Shown here: one piece after another, positions 7,947 through 17,879 of the stretch
Layout: each line of letters begins with the position of its first letter
Numbering within the stretch: the stretch's first letter is position 1
NCBI RefSeq assembly: GCF_001570765.1
Contig: NZ_BCSH01000041.1
Span: 1 to 64,000, forward strand
Origin: Nocardiopsis listeri NBRC 13360
GTDB lineage: Bacteria; Actinomycetota; Actinomycetes; Streptosporangiales; Streptosporangiaceae
Reading direction: 5' to 3'
DNA length: 64,000 nucleotides
Notes under the pieces: model-generated
Told to the model about the DNA's origin: nothing
The model's input: only the letters and a program-made list of their open reading frames with translations
The model's database searches: none
Made by a program: the position numbers and the translations under genes

Positions 7947-10160
7947 CTAAATGACGCGGAGGGGGTCCACGCGGACCTGGGCGAGGTGCTCGTCGCGGCG
8001 GGCGCTGCGGGCCACCGCCGCCGCCTTCAACGCACGCGCCAACTCACCGATCCCGTTGCGCGGGACTCGTAGCAGCGCGCGTTCGGTCACGTGGGACCCG
8101 TCGTCCGCCGTCTCCGACCCGACGGGGACCGGCCCCAACAGCTCGGCGCCCGTGGGCAAGGCGATCTGGTCCAGCAGTTCACGCACATGCTCGGGGCCAC
8201 CGGTGATGGAGGCCATCGACACCGCGGGCGGGAAACCCAGTTCGCGACGGTCGCTCAGCTCGCGTTCGGCGAACCCGGCGGGGTCCCAGCGCACCAGTGA
8301 CTGCACCAACGGCAGCGAGGCGTCGGCGGACACCACCACGGTGCCTCCGGGGCGCACCAGCGCGGCGGCGTTCAGCCACCGACGCAGGGTCTCCTCCGAG
8401 GCCCGTAGGTCGGCCCGGTTGAGGAGCGCCCACCCGTCCAGCAGGACCGCCGCCGCGTAACCGCCGCCCTCGGCCACGGGTTCGGCCCCCGGGGTGGCCA
8501 CCACCAGGGCCGGTCTGCTCGAGACCTCGGGCAACACGTCCTCGCGTCCGGAGGTGCGCACGGTCAGCGCGGGGAAGGCCCTTCCCAGTTCCTCGGCGGT
8601 ACGCCGGGCGCCCACCACCACCGCGCGCATTCGGGTCACCCCGCACTCGGGGCAGGCCCACTGGCCGGCCACCCGGCCGCACCAGCCGCACGAGGGCAGG
8701 GCGTGCGAGCCGCGCACCGCGAGCGGGCCGCGGCAGCCGTCACAGCGAGCGGGTTCGCGACAGCCCGCGCACGCCAGGCTGTTGAGGTAGCCGCGGCGAG
8801 GAACCTGGAAGAGTACCGGCCCCACCCGCGCGGCCTCCCGGGCCGAACGCAACGCCACGCTCGGCATGCGCGCCGAACGAGCCGCCTGGTCTCGGGCCAG
8901 TTCACGGTCGTCTCCGGCCGCTCGTACCAGGGGGGCGCGTCGACGCAGTGTCGCACGGTCGGCGATCAACGGGTGCGCCCACCCCGATTCCAGCAGCAGT
9001 TGGGCGTCGGTGGTGCGGGTGTGCCCGCCGATGAGCGCACCGGCGCCCGCCCTGTGGGCGCGCATCGCCAGGACCGTGCGCGAGTGCGGGTAGGGAGCGT
9101 GCGGGTCCACGTGCACGTCGTCGCCGTCGTCCCACAGCACCACCAGGCCCAGGTCGCGTACGGGGGCGAAGACCGCGGCGCGGGTCCCGACCACGACACG
9201 GACCTCGCCGCGCAGGACCGCCAGCCAGCGTCGGTAACGCTCGGCCGGCCCCAGGTCGGCGGTGAGCGCCACGTGCCGCCCCTCGCCCAACCGGCGGCTG
9301 AGCGCCTCGTCCACCCGGGCCACGTCACGGCCGTCCGGGAGCACGATCACGCTGCCGCGTTCGGCGGCCAGGGTCGCTTCGGCGGCCACCGCGATCGCGT
9401 CGGTCCAGTCGGTACCCGGCAGGGCGTTCCAGATGGCGCGCGCGGGGAGCCCACCGCGCAGCGCACGTACGTACGCCGGGCCCTCCGCGTAAGCGTCCCA
9501 GGGACCGGGGTCGACCTCCAGTACGGCGGTCTCCACCGTCTCCTGCACGGCGGAGGCGTCGCCGGGCGGCGCCGCGACGGGCTCGATCCCGGTCGGCGGG
9601 GGCTCCTCGGCGGTGCGTGGCGCCCCGGCCTGGTCCTCCTCGGTCCCCTCCAGGTCTTGTGCCTTCTCCCGCGCGCGCCGGTCGACCTCCTTCTCCACCC
9701 GCGCGTGCCGGGGCGGTACCGCCAACCGCAGCACGTCGCTCAGGGTGCCCGCGTATCGATCGGCGACTGCTCGGGAGAGCGCGAGGACCTCCGGGGTCAG
9801 CACCGGCTCGGGGGAGACCACCGTCTCCACATAGGCCAAGCGTCCGGAGAACTCCGAGCTCTCCACCCGCTCCGCCAGGAAACCGGCGAGCAATCGACCG
9901 TTGAATCGCACCTTCACCCGGCAGCCGGGCACGGCCGTCTGGTCCATGTCGGCCGGTACGCGGTAGTCGAAGTAGCGGTCCAGGTGCGGCAACGGGGTGT
10001 CCACCACGACACGCGCGACCGGGAGCCGGTCGGCGGGCCTGCGCTTGGCCGGCCGACGGCTCTTGGCGGAGGCGGCCCTGGCCTTCGCCGTTTCCTTCGG
10101 CTCCCCCGCAGGCAGGTCGAAGAGGGCCGCTTCGGGCTGGTCGGGCTGCGCTGTCATCAC
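7947..10160 (-). CDS. priA: Primosomal protein N' (PriA-like, probably helicase-inactive)
   Basis: The 737-residue protein is the actinobacterial PriA homologue. The N-terminal 3-prime-end-binding domain (ARVVVDTPLPHLDRYFDYRVP) is intact, and eight cysteines in C-x2-C pairs (CAGC, CDGC, CGWC, CPEC, about residues 450-500) form the expected zinc-binding region. The nucleotide-binding motifs are eroded: the Walker A position reads ALPGTDWTDAI with no GKT/S, and the DEEH box reads WDDGDD. This erosion is general in actinobacteria, so a structural role in replisome loading is more likely than helicase action. The start is GTG 10160 or ATG 10157; neither has a strong ribosome binding site. It is divergent from fmt. 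Confidence 0.93.
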   Translation of the reverse strand: MMTAQPDQPEAALFDLPAGEPKETAKARAASAKSRRPAKRRPADRLPVARVVVDTPLPHLDRYFDYRVPADMDQTAVPGCRVKVRFNGRLLAGFLAERVESSEFSGRLAYVETVVSPEPVLTPEVLALSRAVADRYAGTLSDVLRLAVPPRHARVEKEVDRRAREKAQDLEGTEEDQAGAPRTAEEPPPTGIEPVAAPPGDASAVQETVETAVLEVDPGPWDAYAEGPAYVRALRGGLPARAIWNALPGTDWTDAIAVAAEATLAAERGSVIVLPDGRDVARVDEALSRRLGEGRHVALTADLGPAERYRRWLAVLRGEVRVVVGTRAAVFAPVRDLGLVVLWDDGDDVHVDPHAPYPHSRTVLAMRAHRAGAGALIGGHTRTTDAQLLLESGWAHPLIADRATLRRRAPLVRAAGDDRELARDQAARSARMPSVALRSAREAARVGPVLFQVPRRGYLNSLACAGCREPARCDGCRGPLAVRGSHALPSCGWCGRVAGQWACPECGVTRMRAVVVGARRTAEELGRAFPALTVRTSGREDVLPEVSSRPALVVATPGAEPVAEGGGYAAAVLLDGWALLNRADLRASEETLRRWLNAAALVRPGGTVVVSADASLPLVQSLVRWDPAGFAERELSDRRELGFPPAVSMASITGGPEHVRELLDQIALPTGAELLGPVPVGSETADDGSHVTERALLRVPRNGIGELARALKAAAVARSARRDEHLAQVRVDPLRVI

Positions 10161-10283
10161 CTTTGGTCTATCAGATGACCACGACGGTCCAGGGACCCGA
10201 GAAGCCCGACACAGGCGCGTTCTCTGTGGGGAGTGCGATAGAACAGTGACGTGTGGTCGCAGTCGAGGGGGAATGGTCCAAAC

Positions 10284-11219
10284 ATGAAGCTGGTCTTCGC
10301 CGGTACACCCGAGGTGGCGGTGCCCTCACTTCGGGCCCTGATCGACTCCGAACACGAGGTCGCGGCGGTCGTCACCCGGCCCGACGCCCGCTCCGGGCGT
10401 GGCCGCAAGGTGTCGGGCAGTCCGGTCGCCGAGCTCGCCGAGAGCGAGGGCATCGAGGTCCTCAAGCCCGCCAAGGCCGGTGACACCGACTTCCTGGCCC
10501 GCCTGAGCGAGATCGCCCCCGACTGCTGCCCGGTGGTCGCCTACGGTGCCCTGTTGCCCCAGTCCGCCCTGGACATCCCCGAGTACGGCTGGGTGAACCT
10601 GCACTTCTCCCTGCTGCCGGCCTGGCGTGGCGCGGCCCCCGTCCAGCACGCCCTCCTGCACGGCGACGACGTCACCGGAGCCTCCACCTTCCGCATCGTC
10701 AAGGAACTCGACGCCGGACCGGTCTTCGGCACCGTGGCCGAGACCGTGCGCCCCACCGACACCAGCGGCGAACTCCTCGCCCGCCTGGCCGAGTCCGGGG
10801 CCGGTCTGCTGGCACGCACCATCGACGGCATCGCCGCCGGGGACCTGGTCCCCGTCGAACAGCCCGACGCCGACGTCTCCTACGCAGGCAAGCTCACCCC
10901 CTTGGACGCCGAACTCGACTTCACCTGGACCGCCTTGCGTCTGGATCGGGTCGCTCGCGCCTGTACCCCGGCCCCCGGCGCCTGGACCACCTTCCGCGGC
11001 ACTCGTTTGAAGGTGGGACCGGTCCGCCCCGTCACCGACGCCGACCGCCCCGACCTGGACCCCGGCCACCTGTTCGTGGACAAGAAGCGGGTCCTGGCGG
11101 GTACCAGCACCCACCCGGTCGAACTCGGCCAGGTCCAACCCCAGGGCAAGAAGGCCATGTCCGCGGTGGACTGGGCGCGTGGTGTGCGTCCCACCGAAGA
11201 CGACCGGATGGGCCGCTGA
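10284..11219 (+). CDS. fmt: Methionyl-tRNA formyltransferase
   Basis: The 311-residue enzyme formylates initiator Met-tRNA using 10-formyl-tetrahydrofolate. It carries [16 protein letters not shown] at the start, the [14 protein letters not shown] loop, the catalytic region [22 protein letters not shown] with Asn, His and the SLLP signature, and the C-terminal domain joined after [15 protein letters not shown]. Full length for the family. The ATG at 10284 is preceded by GAGGGGGAATGG. It is divergent from priA and is followed 76 bases later by rsmB, the classic order in actinobacteria. Confidence 0.97.
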   Translation: MKLVFAGTPEVAVPSLRALIDSEHEVAAVVTRPDARSGRGRKVSGSPVAELAESEGIEVLKPAKAGDTDFLARLSEIAPDCCPVVAYGALLPQSALDIPEYGWVNLHFSLLPAWRGAAPVQHALLHGDDVTGASTFRIVKELDAGPVFGTVAETVRPTDTSGELLARLAESGAGLLARTIDGIAAGDLVPVEQPDADVSYAGKLTPLDAELDFTWTALRLDRVARACTPAPGAWTTFRGTRLKVGPVRPVTDADRPDLDPGHLFVDKKRVLAGTSTHPVELGQVQPQGKKAMSAVDWARGVRPTEDDRMGR

Positions 11220-11295
11220 CCTGTCGTAGTCTCAAGGCCGGTGGGCGCGGTCGCTCGCCGGCACACGTCCCCGGCTTGTTGAGGCAGAGCACACG

Positions 11296-12759
11296 TTGAG
11301 CGAGCAGTCCCGTTCCCAGAACCGTCGTCCGAGCCGGGGCGGTGAGCCCCACCAGGGCGGTCGGCGGTCCGGGCCGCCCCAGCCGCGCGATCCCGCGCGC
11401 AGGGTGGCCTACGACGTACTGCGCGCGGTCGAGCAGCGCGACGCCTACGCGAACCTGTTGCTGCCGGTCCTGCTGAACGAGCGCGGCATCCACGGCCGCG
11501 ACGCCGCGCTGGCCACCGAACTCACCTACGGGACGCTGCGCCGCCAGGGCACCTACGACGCGATCCTGCAGACCTGCGTGGACCGCACCCTGGCCTCGGT
11601 GGACGCCGAGGTGCTCCCGCTGCTGCGGATGGGTTCCCACCAGCTGCTGTCCACCAACATCCCGCCGCACGCCGCGGTGGGGGAGTCGGTGGCGCTGGCC
11701 CGCAAGGTGGTGGGTCATCACCGCTCCCGTTTCGTCAACGCGATCCTGCGCAAGGTGAGCGCTCGCGACCTGGACGCCTGGCTTCCGATCGTGGCTCCCG
11801 AGCGCGACCGTGACCCGAGCGGATATCTGTCGGTGGTGCACAGCCACCCGCGCTGGGTGGTCAAGGAACTGGCCCGGGCCTTGGGGGAGCGGGCCAAGGA
11901 CGCCGGTCTGCCCCGCACCGAGGAGTTGCTCGAGGCGCACAACGAACGTCCCAAGGTGACCCTGGTCGCCAAGCCGGGCAGGTCCAAGGTCGCCGACCTG
12001 GAGGAGTACGGCGCCGAGCCGGGCCGCTACTCGCCCTTCGCCGCCTACCTGCCCGAGGGCGACCCGGGCGCGATCCTGGAGGTGCGCCAGAACCGGGCAG
12101 CGGTCCAGGACGAGGCCAGCCAACTGGTCGCGCTGGCCCTGACCCGGGTCGGTGTCCACGGGGAAGACGCCCGTTGGTTGGATATGTGCGCCGGCCCCGG
12201 TGGCAAGGCGGGTCTGCTCGCCTCCCTGGCGGGGCGGCGTGACGCCCGTCTGGTCGCCTCCGAGTTGCAGCCCGCCCGGGCCGGGCTGGTGGCCGGCGCG
12301 GTGCGTCGGGCCCCACGCGACGCCGGTCGCGCGATCGCCGCCGACGGCACCCGACCAGCCTGGCGGCCGGGTGTCTTCGATCGGGTCCTGGTGGACGTGC
12401 CCTGTACCGGCTTGGGGGCCCTTCGGCGTCGTCCCGAGTCGCGTTGGCGTCGGGGCCCCGAGAACGTGACCGAGTTGGCCCCGCTCCAGCGGGAGCTGCT
12501 CGTCAACGCCGTGGCGGCCGTGCGTCCGGGTGGGGTGGTGGCGTACGTGACGTGCTCTCCGCACCTGGACGAGACCGACACCATCGTCCAGGGCGTGCTC
12601 GCCGAGCGGGACGACCTGGAGTTGTTGCGCGCTCCCGACCACCTCGACGAGGTTCCCGACCTGGCCGCGGGACCGGAGGGAAGGTACGCGCAGTTCTGGC
12701 CGCACGTCCACGGCACCGACGCCATGTTCCTGGCCCTGCTGCGCTGCAAGGTCGGATAG
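11296..12759 (+). CDS. rsmB: 16S rRNA cytosine-C5 methyltransferase RsmB
   Basis: The 487-residue protein joins an N-terminal NusB-like RNA-binding domain ([24 protein letters not shown] and related helices, about residues 35-165) to a SAM-dependent m5C methyltransferase domain. Motif I is [15 protein letters not shown], the catalytic Pro-Cys motif is [16 protein letters not shown], and the second cysteine is in AYVTCSPH. It methylates C967 (E. coli numbering) of 16S rRNA. TTG 11296 is chosen because the frame opens there after GAGGCAGAGC. The N-terminal 35 residues are basic and disordered. A strong terminator follows. Confidence 0.96.
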   Translation: MSEQSRSQNRRPSRGGEPHQGGRRSGPPQPRDPARRVAYDVLRAVEQRDAYANLLLPVLLNERGIHGRDAALATELTYGTLRRQGTYDAILQTCVDRTLASVDAEVLPLLRMGSHQLLSTNIPPHAAVGESVALARKVVGHHRSRFVNAILRKVSARDLDAWLPIVAPERDRDPSGYLSVVHSHPRWVVKELARALGERAKDAGLPRTEELLEAHNERPKVTLVAKPGRSKVADLEEYGAEPGRYSPFAAYLPEGDPGAILEVRQNRAAVQDEASQLVALALTRVGVHGEDARWLDMCAGPGGKAGLLASLAGRRDARLVASELQPARAGLVAGAVRRAPRDAGRAIAADGTRPAWRPGVFDRVLVDVPCTGLGALRRRPESRWRRGPENVTELAPLQRELLVNAVAAVRPGGVVAYVTCSPHLDETDTIVQGVLAERDDLELLRAPDHLDEVPDLAAGPEGRYAQFWPHVHGTDAMFLALLRCKVG

Positions 12760-12769
12760 CGTCACCCGT

Positions 12770-12804
12770 CGTTTCGCCCGACGCCCTCGGTGTCGGGCGA
12801 AACG
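12770..12804 (+). terminator. Hairpin terminator after rsmB
   Basis: Perfect 13-base arms CGTTTCGCCCGAC (12770-12782) and GTCGGGCGAAACG (12792-12804) with a 9-base loop, 10 bases after the rsmB stop. It separates rsmB from rpe, which has its own promoter-like sequence. Confidence 0.8.
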
Positions 12805-12909
12805 GACATATGCGGATCTACCTCGTAAAGGTAGGGGTTCGGCCATGTGGTGCGAAGTCGATCGAACAGCGGCGTCCCCGGTCCCGGGGACCGACCACCG
12901 GACAAGGCC

Positions 12910-12917
12910 TATACACT
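12910..12917 (+). promoter_or_regulatory. -10 element for a probable leaderless rpe transcript
   Basis: TATACACT ends 6 bases before the GTG start of rpe, which places the expected transcription start on or within two bases of the start codon. There is no Shine-Dalgarno sequence before the GTG. The -35 region (around 12889) is a poor match, so the call rests on the -10 box and its spacing. Confidence 0.4.
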
Positions 12918-12923
12918 GCTGAC

Positions 12924-13592
12924 GTGGCAATTCAGATCTCTCCCAGCATCCTGAACGCGGACTTCGCCCACCTCGCGGACGAAGCCGCCGCCGTGCCGAC
13001 CGCGGACTGGCTGCACGTCGACGTCATGGACGGACACTTCGTCCCCAACCTGACGCTGGGTCTGCCCATCGTGGAATCCCTGGTCAAGGCGACGACCACC
13101 CCGCTGGACTGCCACCTGATGATCGAGGACCCCGACCGCTGGGCGCCCGCCTACGCCGAGGCCGGGGCCGGTAGCGTCACCATCCACGCCAAGGCCGCCG
13201 GCGCACCGGTGCGCACCCTGAGGGAGATCCGCGGGCAGGGCGCCCGCGCCGGACTGGCTCTCAACCCCGCCGAGCAGGTCGAACCCTATGTGGACCTCAT
13301 CGGCGAGATGGATATGCTGTTGTTGATGACCGTCGAACCCGGGTTCGGCGGACAGAAGTTCCTTGACCTGGTTCTGCCCAAGATCCGCCGAGCTCGTGAG
13401 ATCCTGGACAGCAGGGAGGCCTCCGTCTGGCTACAGGTCGACGGAGGGGTCTCCGATGAGACCATCGAACGCGCAGCCGAGGCCGGAGCCGACGTCTTCG
13501 TCGCCGGATCGGCCGTCTACGGGGCACAGGACCCCGCGAGCGCCGTCGAGTCCCTCCGCGCCCAGGCTCGCAAGGCGAGCGGTCGGGACTAG
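12924..13592 (+). CDS. rpe: Ribulose-phosphate 3-epimerase
   Basis: A 222-residue TIM-barrel enzyme interconverting ribulose 5-phosphate and xylulose 5-phosphate in the pentose phosphate pathway. Clear motifs are [30 protein letters not shown] with a metal-binding His and catalytic Asp, [27 protein letters not shown], and [10 protein letters not shown] with the second catalytic Asp. GTG 12924 is the start used, apparently leaderless. It supplies ribulose 5-phosphate, which is also a substrate of RibBA encoded 3 kb downstream. In several actinobacteria ribD sits directly after rpe; here it does not. Confidence 0.96.
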   Translation: MAIQISPSILNADFAHLADEAAAVPTADWLHVDVMDGHFVPNLTLGLPIVESLVKATTTPLDCHLMIEDPDRWAPAYAEAGAGSVTIHAKAAGAPVRTLREIRGQGARAGLALNPAEQVEPYVDLIGEMDMLLLMTVEPGFGGQKFLDLVLPKIRRAREILDSREASVWLQVDGGVSDETIERAAEAGADVFVAGSAVYGAQDPASAVESLRAQARKASGRD

Positions 13593-13614
13593 AACCGAAA
13601 AGACCATCTCCGAA

Positions 13615-13659
13615 GGGGCGCGGCCGCCCGCACCCACCACCCCGGTGCGGCCGCGCCCC
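13615..13659 (+). terminator. Hairpin terminator after rpe
   Basis: Arms GGGGCGCGGCCGC (13615-13627) and GCGGCCGCGCCCC (13647-13659) are perfectly complementary over 13 bases, with a 19-base loop, 22 bases after the rpe stop. Confidence 0.75.
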
Positions 13660-13816
13660 GCCCCATTCCCCTCCCGGGATCCCGCCCCGCCTCGAGGAGC
13701 GGGTCTGGCCAGGGGTCCCGAAGGCGCCTAGGCTTTCGGCGGTAGTCGTAGAACTTTCGCTTGGTCGCGGCTCCGTCTTCCCCTGTACCACCACGTGACC
13801 GGGGGAGCGGCGCGGC

Positions 13817-14878
13817 GTGAGCGCGTTGCCAGGCGCGGACCCCGTGGAGTTACGCGTGCAAGCCCAACACCTGGCCATGGACACCATCTGGGAGGCGGAG
13901 AGCACCGCCATCCGCTGGTTGCAGGGAGCCGGTGATCCGCTCTCGTATCCACTCGGACTGATCACCCACCTGGGGTCCCAGGGCGTGATCATCGTGCTGA
14001 TGGCCGCCGTCTTCTGGTGCGTGAACCCCGGCCTGGGCGCCCGACTGCTCGTCGTGGTCATCGCCTCGGGCGCCGTCAACGGCCTGCTCAAGTCGGTGTC
14101 CTACACGCCTCGCCCCTACTGGTTCGACGCCCAGATCACCGGCTACAGCCACCACGGGAGCTTCGGAATGCCGTCCGGGCACAGCCAGGCCGCCATGGTG
14201 GCCTGGGGTTACCTGGGGATCCGCTCGGGCCGTCGTGCCCTGATGTGGGCGGCGGCGGTGATCATTCCGTTGGTGGGGTTCTCCCGGATCTACCTGGGCG
14301 CCCACTTCTTCAGCGATGTCGTGGTCGGACTGTCCATCGGCGCGCTCATCCTGTGGCTGATGCTGCGCTTCGAGGACCGAGTGCTCACCTGGTGGAGTTC
14401 GCTGGACACCACGCGTTGGGTCTCCTACCTGCTGCTGATCACCCTGGTGCCGTGCGCACTGGGGGCGGCCTGGCAGTTCGGGGCGCGAGGGGACTGGGTC
14501 CCGCCGGTCACCGAGTGGATCGGCGCCACCCCCGCCGACCCGTCCGGACACTCCCTGGCCGGTCTGTACACGGCCTCCGGGGGGGTGCTCGGCGGCGTGC
14601 TCGGGCTCACCCTGCTCCACCGGTGGGGCTGGTACAGCGCAGAGGGCACCGCCACCGCGAGGGTGTCGCGGTTCGCGCTCGGCATCTCCGTGGTCGTGCT
14701 CATCGTGGTCATGGACGAGGTCCTCTTCGGTGATCCGGGCGGGCCGATCGGTGCCCTGTCCTCCTTCGTCGTCTACGCCGTCCTGGCGCTTTGGGCCACC
14801 TACGGCGCGCCGCGGATGTTCGTCACCAGTGGACTCGCCGCCAAAGCGCAAGAGGCCGAGCGCACCGACCAGGGGTGA
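13817..14878 (+). CDS. PAP2-family membrane phosphatase
   Basis: A 353-residue integral membrane protein with the three phosphatase motifs: KSVSYTPRP (KX6RP) near residue 94, GMPSGHSQ (PSGH) near 118, and FSRIYLGAHFFSD (SRX5HX3D) near 158, with hydrophobic segments between and three or more further membrane segments in the C-terminal half. Such enzymes dephosphorylate lipid phosphates such as undecaprenyl diphosphate or phosphatidic acid; the substrate here is unknown. GTG 13817 is preceded by GGGGGAGCGGCGC. It stands alone between the rpe terminator and the FMN riboswitch. Confidence 0.9.
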   Translation: MSALPGADPVELRVQAQHLAMDTIWEAESTAIRWLQGAGDPLSYPLGLITHLGSQGVIIVLMAAVFWCVNPGLGARLLVVVIASGAVNGLLKSVSYTPRPYWFDAQITGYSHHGSFGMPSGHSQAAMVAWGYLGIRSGRRALMWAAAVIIPLVGFSRIYLGAHFFSDVVVGLSIGALILWLMLRFEDRVLTWWSSLDTTRWVSYLLLITLVPCALGAAWQFGARGDWVPPVTEWIGATPADPSGHSLAGLYTASGGVLGGVLGLTLLHRWGWYSAEGTATARVSRFALGISVVVLIVVMDEVLFGDPGGPIGALSSFVVYAVLALWATYGAPRMFVTSGLAAKAQEAERTDQG

Positions 14879-14945
14879 CACCCCTCACAGCGGCTAGGCG
14901 TCCCGAGCGGCCAGGGGTTAGGATCGGGATCGTTGTAGTTATCGA

Positions 14946-15076
14946 ACGCGTGCTCCGGGGTCGGTGAAAGTCCGAACCGGCGGTGATAGTCCGCGACCCG
15001 GTCGAATCCATCGACCGGTTGAACCGGTGGGATTCCGGTACCGACGGTTAAAGTCCGGATGGGAGGCAGTACGCGT
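14946..15076 (+). promoter_or_regulatory. FMN riboswitch (RFN element)
   Basis: The stretch contains the conserved RFN pieces in order: GGGGTCGGTGAAAGTCCG, CCGGCGGTGATAGTCC, GCGACCCGGTCGAATCC, GGTGGGATTCCGGTACCGACGG, TTAAAGTCCGGATGGGAGGC, closing in AGTACGCG. The outer stem is ACGCGT at 14946-14951 with ACGCGT at 15071-15076. It faces ribE, whose GTG is 117 bases downstream. FMN binding is expected to shut off the rib genes. Confidence 0.96.
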
Positions 15077-15150
15077 TGGGAAGGTCTCGAGCGTCGCCGA
15101 CCATCGGCGTACCCACTCGGACCCGGTCTCGTCGTGGACCCGTTTCCACA

Positions 15151-15183
15151 CCCTTTTCCCCGGAGCCTGACGCAGGCGAAGGG
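15151..15183 (+). promoter_or_regulatory. Possible ribosome-site-sequestering hairpin of the FMN riboswitch
   Basis: CCCTTT (15151-15156) can pair with the GAAGGG (15178-15183) that is the likely Shine-Dalgarno sequence of ribE, around an inner stem GCCTG/CAGGC at 15165-15169 and 15173-15177. There is an 8-base bulge on the left side. This would fit translational control, but it is inference from base pairing alone. Confidence 0.4.
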
Positions 15184-15192
15184 ACGTAGGGC

Positions 15193-15831
15193 GTGTTCAC
15201 CGGAATCGTGGAAGAACTCGGCGAGGTCATCTCCGTCGAACCGGCCGGAACCTCCGGCGAGGCCGTGCTGCTCACCGTGCGCGGGCCCCTGGCGAGCTCC
15301 GACGCGGGGCACGGCGACTCCATCGCGGTCAACGGCGTGTGCCTGACCGTCGTCGAGCTCGGTGAGGGAACCTTCACCGCCGACGTCATGAAGGAATCGC
15401 TGGACCGGTCGAGTCTGGGGTCCCTCGTCCCCGGATCCCCCGTCAACCTGGAGCGCGCCGCGCGCAGCGACGGCCGTCTGGGCGGGCACATCGTCCAGGG
15501 ACACGTGGACGGTACCGCGGTCCTCCTTTCCCGAGCCCCGGGCGACAAGTGGGACGTGCTCCGCTTCGCCCTGGCCCCGGAGTTGTCCCCCTACGTGGTG
15601 GAGAAGGGGTCCATCACCGTGGACGGCACCAGCCTCACGGTCTCCGCGGTCAGCGACCCCGGAGCTTTGGAGGAGTCCTTCGAGGTCAGCCTCATCCCGG
15701 CCACCCTGGAGGCCACCACCCTGGGCGGTCTGGCCGTCGGCGCCGTCGTCAACGTCGAGGTCGACGTCATCGCCAAGTACGTGGAGCGCATCACCGCCGT
15801 CGCACGAGCTCGCGAGAGCGCCCGCACCTGA
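15193..15831 (+). CDS. ribE: Riboflavin synthase alpha chain
   Basis: The 212-residue enzyme dismutates two 6,7-dimethyl-8-ribityllumazine molecules to riboflavin. It begins [12 protein letters not shown], the hallmark start, and has two lumazine-binding repeats: [16 protein letters not shown] with DVMKESL, and [16 protein letters not shown] with [14 protein letters not shown]. Length is normal. GTG 15193 is fixed by the conserved start. It is the first gene of the FMN-riboswitch unit, 100 bases before ribBA. The gene is called ribE or ribC in different species. Confidence 0.97.
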   Translation: MFTGIVEELGEVISVEPAGTSGEAVLLTVRGPLASSDAGHGDSIAVNGVCLTVVELGEGTFTADVMKESLDRSSLGSLVPGSPVNLERAARSDGRLGGHIVQGHVDGTAVLLSRAPGDKWDVLRFALAPELSPYVVEKGSITVDGTSLTVSAVSDPGALEESFEVSLIPATLEATTLGGLAVGAVVNVEVDVIAKYVERITAVARARESART

Positions 15832-15931
15832 GGGAGCCCGCGTCCTGGGCGCACCCACAGGCACCCACCCGGGCACGGACCCAGCGGCCGTGACCCGTCA
15901 CCCACCACCGACGTACCTTCAGGGAGCGGCA

Positions 15932-17236
15932 ATGACCGTCACCGACACCACCCCGTCCGCCGAGGCCACCGACTCGGAAGAGCCCGTGGACACCGTGGTC
16001 CTCGACCCGATCGAGGACGCCATCACCGAGTTCGCCGCCGGACGAGCCATCGTGGTCGTGGACGACGAGGACCGGGAGAACGAGGGCGACATCATCTTCG
16101 CCGCCGAACTCGCCACCCCCGAACTCCTGGCCTTCATGATCCGCCACACCTCCGGCGTGGTGTGCGTGCCCATGGAGGGCGAGGAACTGGATCGCCTCGA
16201 CCTGCCGCTGATGACCGCGCGCAACGAGGAGAGCCTGCGCACCGCCTACACCGTCACCGTCGACGCACGCGAGGGCGTGACCACCGGGATCTCCGCCGCC
16301 GACCGCGCGCGTACCGTCAGGCTGTTGGCCTCCGCCGAGAGCGCCTCCACCGACTTCGTGCGCCCCGGCCACGTCCTGCCGCTGCGCGCCCGACCGGGCG
16401 GTGTCCTGGCCCGTCGCGGACACACCGAGGCCTCCATCGACTTCGCTCGCCTGGCCGGCCTGCGCCCCGCCGGTGTCCTGGCCGAGGTGGTCAACGACGA
16501 CGGCACCATGGCCCGTCTGCCGCGACTGCGCCGGTTCGCCGACGAGCACGGCCTGAAGTTGGTGTCGGTGGAGCAGCTGGCCGCCCACCGCACCGCCATG
16601 GGGGAGACCCTCACCGCCGAGCAGGCCGCCCCCGCGTTGGTCACACGCCAGGTGGAGACCCGGATGCCGAACCGGCACGGTGAGTGGCGGGCGGTCGGCT
16701 ACAAGGGCACCACCGACGGCGCCGAGCACGTCGCCCTGGTCCACGGTGACCTCACCGACGGCGTCGACGTCCTGGCCCGCCTGCACTCGGAGTGCCTGAC
16801 CGGGGACGCCTTCGGTTCACAGCGCTGCGACTGCGGCGCCCAACTGGACGCCGCCATGGCCGAGATCGCCGAGGCGGGCCGCGGGGTCGTGGTCTACCTG
16901 GGCGGTCACGAGGGACGCGGGATCGGCCTGCTGCACAAGCTGCGCGCCTACAGTCTCCAGGACCAGGGCGTGGACACCGTCGACGCGAACCTGCGGCTGG
17001 GTCTGCCCGCCGACGCACGCGAGTTCGGCGCGGGAGCACAGATCCTCACCGACCTCGGGGTGTCCTCGGCGCGGTTGTTGAGCAACAACCCGGTCAAGGC
17101 CGAGGCACTGGAGAAGTACGGGGTGCGGGTGAGCGAACGGGTGCCCATGCCCACGTTCGTCACCGACGACAACCTCGACTACCTGCTGACCAAGCGGGAC
17201 CGGATGGGTCACGACCTGGCCGGCGTCGCCCGCTAG
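15932..17236 (+). CDS. ribBA: Bifunctional 3,4-dihydroxy-2-butanone 4-phosphate synthase / GTP cyclohydrolase II
   Basis: A 434-residue fusion catalysing the two entry steps of riboflavin synthesis. The N-terminal RibB domain has [20 protein letters not shown] and [32 protein letters not shown] with [11 protein letters not shown], and [11 protein letters not shown]. The C-terminal RibA domain has [18 protein letters not shown], whose three cysteines bind zinc, and [16 protein letters not shown] for GTP. ATG 15932 has AGGGAG 6 bases upstream. The substrate of RibB is the product of rpe-linked metabolism. Co-regulated by the upstream riboswitch. Confidence 0.97.
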   Translation: MTVTDTTPSAEATDSEEPVDTVVLDPIEDAITEFAAGRAIVVVDDEDRENEGDIIFAAELATPELLAFMIRHTSGVVCVPMEGEELDRLDLPLMTARNEESLRTAYTVTVDAREGVTTGISAADRARTVRLLASAESASTDFVRPGHVLPLRARPGGVLARRGHTEASIDFARLAGLRPAGVLAEVVNDDGTMARLPRLRRFADEHGLKLVSVEQLAAHRTAMGETLTAEQAAPALVTRQVETRMPNRHGEWRAVGYKGTTDGAEHVALVHGDLTDGVDVLARLHSECLTGDAFGSQRCDCGAQLDAAMAEIAEAGRGVVVYLGGHEGRGIGLLHKLRAYSLQDQGVDTVDANLRLGLPADAREFGAGAQILTDLGVSSARLLSNNPVKAEALEKYGVRVSERVPMPTFVTDDNLDYLLTKRDRMGHDLAGVAR

Positions 17237-17255
17237 CGGGCGAGACCCTCCGTTC

Positions 17256-17277
17256 GGGCCCGCCGTCGGGCGGGCCC
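17256..17277 (+). terminator. Hairpin between ribBA and ribH
   Basis: GGGCCCGCC (17256-17264) and GGCGGGCCC (17269-17277) form a perfect 9-base stem with loop GTCG. It lies 20 bases past ribBA and 34 bases before ribH, inside the operon. It may attenuate ribH or stabilise the upstream message; no T tract follows. Confidence 0.55.
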
Positions 17278-17311
17278 ACAGCATGTTCGTCATCACGTGG
17301 AAAGGCCGGTC

Positions 17312-17785
17312 ATGAGTGGTACAGGACGTCCCGAACAAGAGCGGGTCGAGGCCGGGGGGCTCTCGGTGGGCATCGTCGCCACCAGGTGGAACGCCCCGAT
17401 CATCGAGCCGATGCTCGCCAACGCCCTGGAGGTCGTCAAGGAGTCCGGGGTCTCCGATCCGGTGGTGGTCCACGTGGCCGGTGCGGTGGAGATCCCCGTC
17501 GTGGCACAGGAACTGGCCAGAAAGCACGACGCGGTGATCGCGCTGGGCGCCGTCATCCGTGGCGGTACCCCGCACTTCGACTACGTGTGCCTGGCGGTCA
17601 CCCACGGGTTGACGGAGGTGGCCCTGCGCGAATCCACCCCCGTGGGCAACGGCGTGCTCACGTGTGACACCCTGGAACAGGCGCGTGACCGTGCCGGCCT
17701 GCCGGGAAGCGCCGAGAACAAGGGTGCCGAGGCTGCGTTGGCCGCCCTGGACACGGCGGTGGCCCTGCGCGGGCTGCGTCGCTGA
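17312..17785 (+). CDS. ribH: 6,7-dimethyl-8-ribityllumazine synthase
   Basis: A 157-residue lumazine synthase subunit, which assembles into pentamers or 60-mers and condenses the RibA/RibD branch product with dihydroxybutanone phosphate. It shows VGIVATRWNAPIIEPML, the substrate loop VAGAVEIPVVAQELA, ALGAVIRGGTPHFDYVC and THGLTEVALRESTPVGNGVLTC in overlapping family-conserved order, with the catalytic His in the PHFDYV element. ATG 17312 has AAAGG ahead at 6 bases. ribD, which supplies the diaminouracil substrate, is not in this window. Confidence 0.97.
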   Translation: MSGTGRPEQERVEAGGLSVGIVATRWNAPIIEPMLANALEVVKESGVSDPVVVHVAGAVEIPVVAQELARKHDAVIALGAVIRGGTPHFDYVCLAVTHGLTEVALRESTPVGNGVLTCDTLEQARDRAGLPGSAENKGAEAALAALDTAVALRGLRR

Positions 17786-17879
17786 ACCACACCCTCCTCG
17801 TCGGTGCGCGCCATGGTCGTATCCCAGCAGGACCGTGTGGTCACGGATGGAGCAGTCGGTGCGGACGAAGGAACAACCT

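Noticed and set aside
11032-12930. 632-codon minus-strand frame across rsmB
   Set aside because: No recognisable domain, rich in Gly, Arg and His as expected for an antisense frame; rsmB is certain.
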